Below, in pieces: positions 1-8,300 of a DNA stretch of 64,000 bases. A program made the translations under genes and the position numbers. Below the pieces are notes generated by a model that made no database searches, had not been told where the DNA came from, and was given only the letters and a program-made list of their open reading frames with translations. Positions within the stretch are counted from its first letter, which is position 1. Every line of letters starts with the position of its first letter. The stretch lies in assembly GCA_905221605.1 (NCBI GenBank), contig CAJNDS010001557.1, forward strand, positions 548,001 through 612,000, in the 5' to 3' direction. This DNA is from Symbiodinium natans (lineage: Eukaryota > Sar > Dinophyceae > Suessiales > Symbiodiniaceae).

Positions 1-982
1 TGCTGAGGCCGAGGCGTGGAAAGGGAAAGTGTCTGCACTGACGCTCTCCGAGCGGCCGTGTGCAAGCAACGAAAATTCGAAACCTCAGGCAGCCCTAGCA
101 AGCACGCTCAGAACTCCATTGGGTTGGCAAGAAAAGTTGCAAGCACTAAGCACAATACACACAAGTGCCAGAAAAGGCGCCTCTTCCTCCCGACGAGGCA
201 GCTGGTGTGGCACACTACGCTGCAGTCTGCGCTGTGTGACTCCGGCGTTCTCACGTAGCTATGGCCATAGAGCAGGCCTGGAGCGCTGCTTGCAAGAAGC
301 CATATTGTTACAGCCCGCGCAGCGGCCGATTTTTGAGACGGCACAAGAGCCCCAAAGGCTGCTGGCTGGCTTTTGGGCAGTGTGCTTCCCAGGTACTGGA
401 AGCAATTTGGCTTGGCGTGCTTAGTTTGGCGCAGTTTAAGGCCCACAAGGCTGCTCAACGGTCTGCAGCCACCGAGTCAGGAACCTCAGATCGAAGCCCC
501 GCGCAGCGGCTGATTTTTTTGAGAGCACTTCAAGCAGGTTTACCCCGTGACTACACTTGATGCAGAACCCACAGCAAAGTGATAGGCCCAGTCACTTCTG
601 GATGCTGGGATGGTCGAATTAGCAGTTCCTCACATCCCTTCTGGGCCTTCTAGCGAAGGTTCCGGCAGCCGTTTGCAGGGCTTATCACTTCTGGGCCTTC
701 TGGAGAAGTTTTAGGCAGCAGTTTGAAAGCCTACTTACTGCTAGGCCTTCCGGAGAAGTTCTAGGCAGCATTTTAAGAAGCCTAATCACTCTAAGCCCTC
801 CAGCGAAGGTTGAGGCAACAGTTTGAGAAAGCCTAATCACTTCTGGGCCCCAAAGAGCCGTCAATAGATGCGTTGCTTGGCATCCAGAAACTTAAAGACA
901 CTGTGGTTCCTCAAATTTTTGCGACTGCAAACCTGTCACAGAATGGGCAGTTTGCGCACTGCCTCTCAGGTTCTGTGAGAGC
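1..982. other. Left flank of the Copia insertion, no gene recognised
   Basis: Noncoding sequence that was continuous with position 23341 before the Copia element inserted, as the CAATG duplication shows. Short open frames here (for example 29-424 on plus and 108-458 on minus) have no recognisable motif. The segment holds a degenerate tandem repeat at about 635-860, and one more related unit lies on the other side of the insertion near 23483-23515. This supports the two flanks being one original locus. Confidence 0.6.
635..860. repeat. Degenerate tandem repeat, about 60-65 bp unit
   Basis: Three to four diverged units follow each other. Each contains a 'cttctgggccttc' block, then 'gaag/gaaggtt', then 'ggcagc' and 'gtttg', ending in a 'gcctaatcact'-like block. 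A single further unit is seen at 23483-23515, just beyond the Copia element. The repeat therefore belongs to the pre-insertion locus and not to the retrotransposon. Confidence 0.65.
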
Positions 983-987
983 CAATG
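983..987. repeat. 5-bp target site duplication CAATG (left copy)
   Basis: CAATG directly precedes the 5' LTR and recurs at 23336-23340 directly after the 3' LTR. Five bases is the duplication length expected from a Copia integrase. It shows that 988-23335 is one inserted unit carrying a later nested insertion. Confidence 0.9.
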
Positions 988-1388
988 TGTGAAAGTTCCT
1001 GTCTAAGGACATGTTAACTTTGTTGTCCTGCATGCTGGCTCAGAGTTGTGTGTGTGTGTAGTTGGAGGAACTCCGTAGTTGTGCCTTGGAGGCTCGACGG
1101 GAGTGCTGCTTCAAGTGGGAAAGCCTTTTGAAGTGCTTGAGTTGTAGGGATGTGTGTCTGGAAGCTGTAGGAGTGACTGTGCACGTTTTTGCTTGCTTTA
1201 GGTGTAGTTGGGTAGGTCCCGAGAACTCCCACTGACGTTTGAGTTTGTTTTGTGGTTGTGGAGAACACGTGGCAGAGCAGAGTTTTCACCTGTGTGTAAA
1301 GAGTTTCACTGACGAAGCCTCCGGCTTATGACTTTGGCTCAAGTCGTGAGAAAAAGAGGGTTCAGCGCGCTGCTGCTGTGTTTTCACA
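988..1388 (+). repeat. 5' LTR of the Copia element (401 bp)
   Basis: It starts TGTGAAAG and ends TTTTCACA, a short terminal inverted repeat with the usual TG...CA ends. The same sequence returns in the split 3' LTR with only two differences seen (G/A near 1064 and C/T near 1111). It contains TTTGGCTCAAG at 1333-1343, identical to the last 11 nt of the dinoflagellate spliced leader. It should carry the promoter and RNA processing signals, but I see no TATA box. Confidence 0.92.
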
Positions 1389-1403
1389 TGGTAGCGGAGC
1401 GTG
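1389..1403 (+). promoter_or_regulatory. Primer-binding site for minus-strand DNA synthesis
   Basis: TGGTAGCGGAGCGTG begins at the base after the LTR. TGG at this position pairs with the CCA end of a tRNA. The sequence resembles, but does not equal, the initiator-methionine tRNA site of plant Copia elements (TGGTATCAGAGC), so the primer tRNA cannot be named from this sequence alone. Confidence 0.75.
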
Positions 1404-1432
1404 TGTAGCACGCTCGTAGAAACTAGGAAGCC

Positions 1433-2323
1433 ATGGCTGACCCCGGGCTGTCAACCCCTGTGCCTGAAGACGAAGACGACGAAGCTTTGTTTGGCCCCGG
1501 CGGTGCCCAGGACGGGCAACAACCGCCAACACAACCCACTGGAGCTTCTGCTTCAGCGGGAGGACCCGCCACGGTCGTTGGACTTGACCCTCAACTCCAG
1601 CAGATGATGGTCCAGATGATGCAGAGTCAGCAAATGATGATGCAGAATCAGCAACAGACACTTCAAGTTCTGGTGGCAAAGATGGAGGCCGACGAGAGAA
1701 GGAGACGTGAGCAGGAAGCATTGTCGGCAGCTGTGAGCAACCCATTTGGGGGTGCTTCAAGTGCAGCAGCTGCTGGAAGTCCCACGGCAAAGGCTTCTGC
1801 TCCTCCACCGGCGCCATCACAGAACCTGCATGTTGGAAGTAACCGTGCAGAGAAGTATCTGCCAGCATTGCCGCTCATCGATAATGTGTCGATGGGAAAA
1901 GGGCGTGTGAGAGAGCTGGAGGAGTACCATCGGTGGTGCGAGGTGCTTGCTTCCTGGCTGGCGTTGATAGACGACAACTATGTCAATGAGTTGCGCCAGG
2001 CAATGACGCATGACCGTGAGATCAAGCAGTCTGACATGGCAGTTCCGGTAGCATCGCGTTCGGCAAGGTTGTTTTACTACCTGCAACAAAGTCTGCAGAA
2101 GTTCGAACGTGGGATGGAACTGGTGAGAAGCACGTCGATGCGTCAAGGACAAGCTGCTTGTGGTTATGAGGTAATGCGTCAAATGCACCAGACCTTCAGC
2201 ATTGTCTCTCGCATGGAGGCCATTGCTGTGAGAGATGAAGCTCTTCGCCTAACTTCGAAGGCGAGTTCGTACAAGCGACCGCTTGACTGCGTCCGCTTCC
2301 TTGAGGACGAGCTTGGAAAGTAG
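1433..2323 (+). CDS. gag: Copia Gag (capsid) protein, N-terminal part
   Basis: The ATG at 1433 opens 296 codons, 45 nt after the LTR. Residues 1-60 are acidic and Pro/Gln-rich, residues 60-90 are Met/Gln-rich ('QMMQSQQMMMQ'), and residues 125-296 are helical and resemble the capsid core of Copia Gag proteins. The frame stops at TAG 2321. The -1 frame carries on at once with more Gag-like sequence (about 2317-2500) and then the CCHC knuckle. Either a -1 frameshift joins Gag to Pol, or a one-base indel has broken a single polyprotein. The junction (CTT GGA AAG TAG) is not a classical X-XXY-YYZ slippery heptamer. Confidence 0.85.
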   Translation: MADPGLSTPVPEDEDDEALFGPGGAQDGQQPPTQPTGASASAGGPATVVGLDPQLQQMMVQMMQSQQMMMQNQQQTLQVLVAKMEADERRRREQEALSAAVSNPFGGASSAAAAGSPTAKASAPPPAPSQNLHVGSNRAEKYLPALPLIDNVSMGKGRVRELEEYHRWCEVLASWLALIDDNYVNELRQAMTHDREIKQSDMAVPVASRSARLFYYLQQSLQKFERGMELVRSTSMRQGQAACGYEVMRQMHQTFSIVSRMEAIAVRDEALRLTSKASSYKRPLDCVRFLEDELGK

Positions 2324-5300
2324 ACCAGAAGCTGCATCGGTTCCCTGAACTGAGGCTTGGGGCATCTGATCGGTCCACCCTTCTTCTTCAATCGGTCAGC
2401 CCAGAGTGTAGGCATTACGTTGTCCTGCATGGGAAGTCTGGGAGCTGGGAGGAACTGGTTGAAAGCATCCGGTTCTACGAGGAGCAAACCCGATTGTGTG
2501 ATGCTGGTTCGCTGAATGCAGTTGGGGAGCGTGGCCTCTGTTGGAACTGTGGCAAATCGGGCCATATGAGTTGGCAGTGCCCAGACAAGAACCCTGGAAA
2601 AGGGAAGAAGAGGGATGAACCGAAAGGTGGAAAGCCTTCTGGTTCCAAGAATCGAGAGAAGAGCCCTAAAGGGAAGGGCAAAGGCAAAGGGAAGACAGAC
2701 AAAGGAAAGGGTGGAAAGCCCAAGGGGAAGCCAAAGAACAAAGGAAAGCCCAAGGGCCGAGCTGTGGAAGACGAGCAGTCTGACCAGGTGATGGCAATGC
2801 GGTCTCATCATCTGAGTGGCTTGGGTCCGGGGACAAGAACTAATGAGCCCAATGAAGCTGAGCCCCCTCGTCTCACCATGACGAACGGAGAGATCGAGAG
2901 ACTGAACCAGTCATCCTCTAGGAATAGCTCTTTCGCATGGCTCATTGATAGTGGAGCCACCTGCCACGTGTTGTCAGAGAGTGCGTTGGGTTTTTACGAA
3001 GTCGTCAAGGAGCATTCGGGACCTCTTCCTGTGCTCATGAGTGCTAGCGATACGCCCATGGAATGTGTCAAGTTGGTTGACATTCGGGTGAAGTTTGGGA
3101 AGTTGGGGCCCGTAGTGCTTCAACAGGTCTTGGTTTGCAAGATTGGTTTCAACGTAGTCAGTTCTTGGCAAGCATCCCTCTCGGGATGGAATACCTGGCT
3201 CACCTCAGAGCCTGGAGCAAGCTGCTTGGTGAAGCAGACGGAACGAGGTTCCTCGATGTGGGTGCCTTTGGTTCGTGAAGCCAGGAGCTGGTGGGCGTTG
3301 GCTAAGGAGATTGGCCCTACCAAGGCAAAGCCGAAAGGAAGAAGAAGCAAAGGGGACTCACCCAAGCCGGGGTGGAGCCCGAACGACGACGCGATGGAAG
3401 TGGATAAGGTGCAGAAGAAGGCACCGCCCAACGTAGGAAGAGCATTGGAGGTGACGCCTTTTCAGTTTTTGCTGCGAGCATTTTCAGTGAAGCAACATGT
3501 GGGGGAACACGAGCTGCATGAGCATGTTTTACAGGAGCGTTTGAGTGGATGTGAGCATGCTGAAGTTGCGAAAGTAGGAGTAGACCTGGAAACCCCACCC
3601 TCTGCATGTTGTGCTGAAGCTTTATGTTCCGCCGCAGCTGTTTTGCTTAAGTCTGCAAGCAACACGTCTTTGGAGAAGCAAACCAGTAGGGACACACGCT
3701 GTGGAGAGAAGGGTTTTGAGTGCGTAGGAGTAGGGCCTGTGCCGCTCCAGCCTCAGAGTGTTTGCATTAGGAGTAGGAGTGCCTTGCGTGTAGGACGTAG
3801 GAGTGACTTGCACCCCAGCGCTTGTGTGCCTGAGTGTTTGTTGGGACAGAGTGACGAGAGGAAGTGTGCCTTTCGGAGCTTGCGTTGGCCAGGAGTGTTT
3901 CTGAAAGCATTGCTGGTGTTGTGTGCTCTAGGAGTGTTTTGCTCAAAGCCTGGAGCCTTTGTAAGGGACCTTGGAAAGGATGGAGCTTCCGGAAGCCTCG
4001 CCTCCGCTCTGTCTTGTGAACTCCCAAAGTGGGAGTGTGGCCCAGGTGGAAGCCTTTTCGACGAGCATGATTGCTCGTCTTGCGCACCGTTTCGAGGAGG
4101 AAGGTCAGCTGTCTCTTTCGAGGCAGCTTCTCCAAAACATCGACCTTTTTACCTCGACCCCTGGCTCGGTCGAACGGCTGTTGGGGATTCCAGCCTGCCT
4201 TGGGGAGTTGGAGACACAGGAGTTGGTGGTCAATACAAGCGGCGTTCCGGTGAAGCAACCTATGCTCATTGCCGAGCTGCGAGCCATCGCTGCTCCGACG
4301 GTGGACCAGTCGGTTTTGACGGACACCCTCGTCGAGCAGCACGACCGCCGGGCAGAGTACGCAAGGTATGGCTATGTTTTGACCACCATGGGGGTGGTAG
4401 TCGCCGATGTGAATGCTACCATCCGCCAACCGCACCTTCCATGCGAGCAAAGGGGGTACTGGCGCAACAATCAGGTTGGCATCCAGCTCACCTTGAAGAA
4501 ATTTCTTCTGTACTTGGAGGCGATTCGGGTGTTGCGGTGCCATCCTGCCCAATACCAGTTGTTCACGGCAGAGCTGTCAAACATCCTGCCGAACGAGCTC
4601 AAGGTCGAGCGTGTGCCGGCTGCCGACTTGAGAGCGCTTTTGGCGGACGTGCTCGTCCAGAGCAACCGCCGGGTGACTTTGGCTGCCCAACCGCCAACTA
4701 TAATACCGGATGTTGCACCATCCGCGTCGGGTGGCACGGCACCGCCTCTTCACAAAAGTGCCCCAGCTCCACCTCCTTCGGGATGGGCTTTGCTCAACCA
4801 AGCGCGTGCAAAAGCCGAGGCAATGATTCGATTGCATGCCGACATGAAGAGAGCTGCAACAGCCGAGGTGGCTCCATCATCGTCCACGGGCCCCGCTTTT
4901 CCACCAGGACCTCCGGCTTTCTTGCCGTTCAGCCCTCCTTCCCCGCTTACGCCGTCCGTCTTTTCCTATGCTCCATCTTCGGCACCAGGCACGCCTATGG
5001 AAGCAGGCCTGCCTATAACTCCGCCTCCTCTACCTCCTCCATCTTGGGCACCAGGCACGCCTATGGAAGCAGGCCTGCCTATACCTCCGCCTCCTCTACC
5101 TCCTCCGTCGACACCGCACCCAGATACATTGAGGGAGCTTGCGGGCGAGGTTCCAATGGAGGTCGAGACGCCGATGACGCCCGTGGAGGCATTCGGTGCC
5201 CCTGGGACCCCTATGGACGTGAGTTCCGAGGTCCCAATGGAGCCAATGGTCGGTGGCATTGGAAGTCCGGGGAGCGCTTCTCCTTTGACCCCGCCGGCAG

Positions 5301-8300
5301 AGACGAGTATGGTGGTTCCAAACCCACCTATGGACAATTCGGATGTGGGAGACTCTGGCTCCGAGATGGATTGATATGCTTGGGTATGGGCCCTGAGGGC
5401 CTAAAAGCCGGGCATGAGTTGCTCCGATCTTCGCCGCAATGCACAAAATTGGTAGGAGTAGGTCTGAAAGCCCTGCTGTTTGCAGTAGGAGACTGGCTGT
5501 GTGCATTAGGAGGTAGGGTCGGAGCGTTTGAGTGCTTGGTAGGTGACTGTGAGTGCAGCCTGCCTGCCGCGAATGGGTCTGCACACTGTTCCTCTGTGCC
5601 CAGGTCGTCATGGAAAGGAAGCAGTGCCTTGGCTTTAGGGTTGGTTCTGGGTTTGGTTTTCAGAGGTTGGCTGCGTAGGTGCGTGAAGCTTTTGAGTGTG
5701 CGCCGTAGGAGTAGGCTGAAGTTTGTGCGTGTAACTTTGGTAGGACGTGTGCCACGTAGGTCTTGGAGTGTTGTGCGCCACCTGTTGTTTTTGCGTGGCG
5801 TGCTTGCTTGTGAATTGAAAGCTGAGCCTACGGGCGATGAAGCAAAAGGGCCAATGATGAAACGTTGGCGTGCCTTGAAGAAGTGGGCCTTGTGTGGGCT
5901 TGGGTCCCTGCGGGGGTCCGAGCAAAAGAAGGCCGTGGCACGTTCTGAGGCCCTGCGTATGCTTGCTGGTTTGCCGACCCCGGTTGTTGTGAATTCGGAG
6001 TCGGAGGAAGAGTTGATTCCTGATCCGTTGGAAGCTGAACTTGCGAAACCCAGCGGAAGTGAACCCCCTAGGCCCTCCGATGTTCGAAAGAAACCCCGTG
6101 TGGAGAATGTTCCCTCAGGTGAACCGGGTGCCCTGAGTTCCCCGGAGGTGGTGAGCGATGCTCTGGATCCTGAGGTTCCGGTCTATTTGACCTCGGAGCG
6201 GCTGAAGGCGCACCGAAATAAGGGCCACCAACCTTATCTTAGTTGCTGTGACACATGTCAAAGCGCTAGAGGGAGAGTGCCGGCTCGTAGGAAGCACATG
6301 AAACACCACCACGGACCCGGAGAGTTGCAAGTCGACTTTGGATTTTTCGGAAAGAATGTTCGTTTCCTTCTCATGGTTCATGTGGTGTCGGGGTACATAC
6401 ATACCGTGGTCTTAGGACCTGAGGATGAAGTGCCCGCTGTATCGGTTTGCAAAGCCTTTACGGAAATGGGATTGAGTGGATTGGACATTGTTGTCCACGG
6501 GGACCAAGAAAATCTCCTCGAGAGTGTTTTCCGCAATGCAGCGAAACACCGGACATTCGGGGGGAGGTCAATGCACTGGGTCCCGTTCGCGATAAACAGA
6601 CCTCAAGCGAAGGGCATCGTTGAACGCAATGTTTGCCTCGTGAAAGAAGCGTTCTGGTCTGTTTGGCTGGGCTTAGAAGAGCGTGTAGGTGAAAAGTTGC
6701 CTCTAGGGAGCCATCTGTTTGTTGAGGCCATGAGGTACTCTGTGAGGATGCATAACTTGTTTCATGTGTCCAAGGAACACAGCACGCCGTTGGAGAGACT
6801 GCGTGGGTCGACAGTTCAGCCAGTGAAGAGCTGTGAGTTTGGGGTTGTGGGCTTTGGGAAGCCTCAGAAGGACTACCCAGAGCACCGCGGAAAGCGCTTG
6901 GTGAGGGCACTCTATGTAGGACCTCACGGTGCTAATGGATCCGGGATTCGGGTCTTTGTTCCAATAGGTATTGGAAAGCCCCCTCGTTTGGAAATCTTCA
7001 GCTCTTTTCGTGCCAAAGATCCAGTGGAGTTTGACAAAGCTGCTTTGCGTGACCTTCGAGGTAATAAGGAAGACCCTGAAAGACCCATCAAGTTCGATGT
7101 TCCAATCGATGGTCCGAGTCCGCCGCTTGATTCCCCAAATATCCCTGAAGGAAGTCTTGAGTTTCCTGTTGAACGCACCGAACCACCTGCTCTTGAGGGC
7201 CCTGAGGCAATGGAAGAAGAAGGAGAGTTGGATGGGTATTCTCCGGATTTTTCGGACGTGCCTGAAGAAACAGGCATGGAGGTTGAGCCTCCCGGAGGCG
7301 TAGGTCTTGAGGACCTCGACGCCCCTATGGATCCAGGAGAAGACGATGCCATGGAAGAGGGCCTGACGTGGCTCTATGAGCATGGCCTGAGGCAACTCTT
7401 TGATGGGCCTGACTTGAGAGTTACGACAAAAATCCGTAAGGGAGATGATGTCAAAGAGTGGTTCCGTATGAAGTTTGGTGGAAAGAAGATTTGGGTCCAT
7501 GTCCCGGACAATGCGGTTTGCGAAGTTTCTGGCAAGGTTTTGCCTCGTAAGCATCTTGAAGAAGGTATGAGACTCGAGCTCTCAGAACTTGATGCTTTTG
7601 GTGTAGCTACGATTATAGGAGAAGCTGAGGCCCGTAAACGAGCTACGCGGAGAATCCATACGACTAGGTGGGTTCTGACTTCGAAACCGTCGGCCACGAA
7701 CCCTGAACGAGTTCGTGCTCGTCTTGTTGTGAGGGACTATGCATTTGGATCCAATCCTCTAGCTGATGGGATATATTCCCCCACCACGTCTTTGGAAGCT
7801 TTGAGGGGTGTCCTTGCTATTCATGCTGTCAGAGGTGGCACCTTGTTGTCAGCAGATGTGAGCGTTGCCTTCATGCAAGCGCCTGTGCAGGGAGTAGAGT
7901 GTATCCGGTTTCCGAATGGGATGTATGATGAGGAGAACAAGCCGCTGTTTGCGCAGCTACACAAAGCCATGAATGGCTTGAGAGTAGGACCACTGAGCTG
8001 GTACCTAGAGTTTACAAGCACGCTGCGTAAGCAGTTTGGGTTTGGTGAGACTGCCGACCCTACTGTGCATCACCGGCTTGAGAAGGATGGTGCGCTGACC
8101 TTGGTGTTAGTGTATGTTGACGATCTCATCATCTTTTCCCAGAATCCGCCAGTTGCCAAGGATCTGTACGCTAAGCTAGCGAAGATCTATAAAATGAAGC
8201 AGACAGGACTTCTAGAACCTGGTAAGACCGGGCAGCTCGAGTTCTTGGGTCGAGTGATCGCCCGAACAACTGAGCACGGACCTGTGTTCTTTGGCCTGAA

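Noticed and set aside
1310-1360. Hammerhead ribozyme in the LTR (CTGACGA followed by a stable hairpin)
   Set aside because: The hairpin is there, but GAAA does not follow it, and no GUC-type cleavage site is placed correctly.
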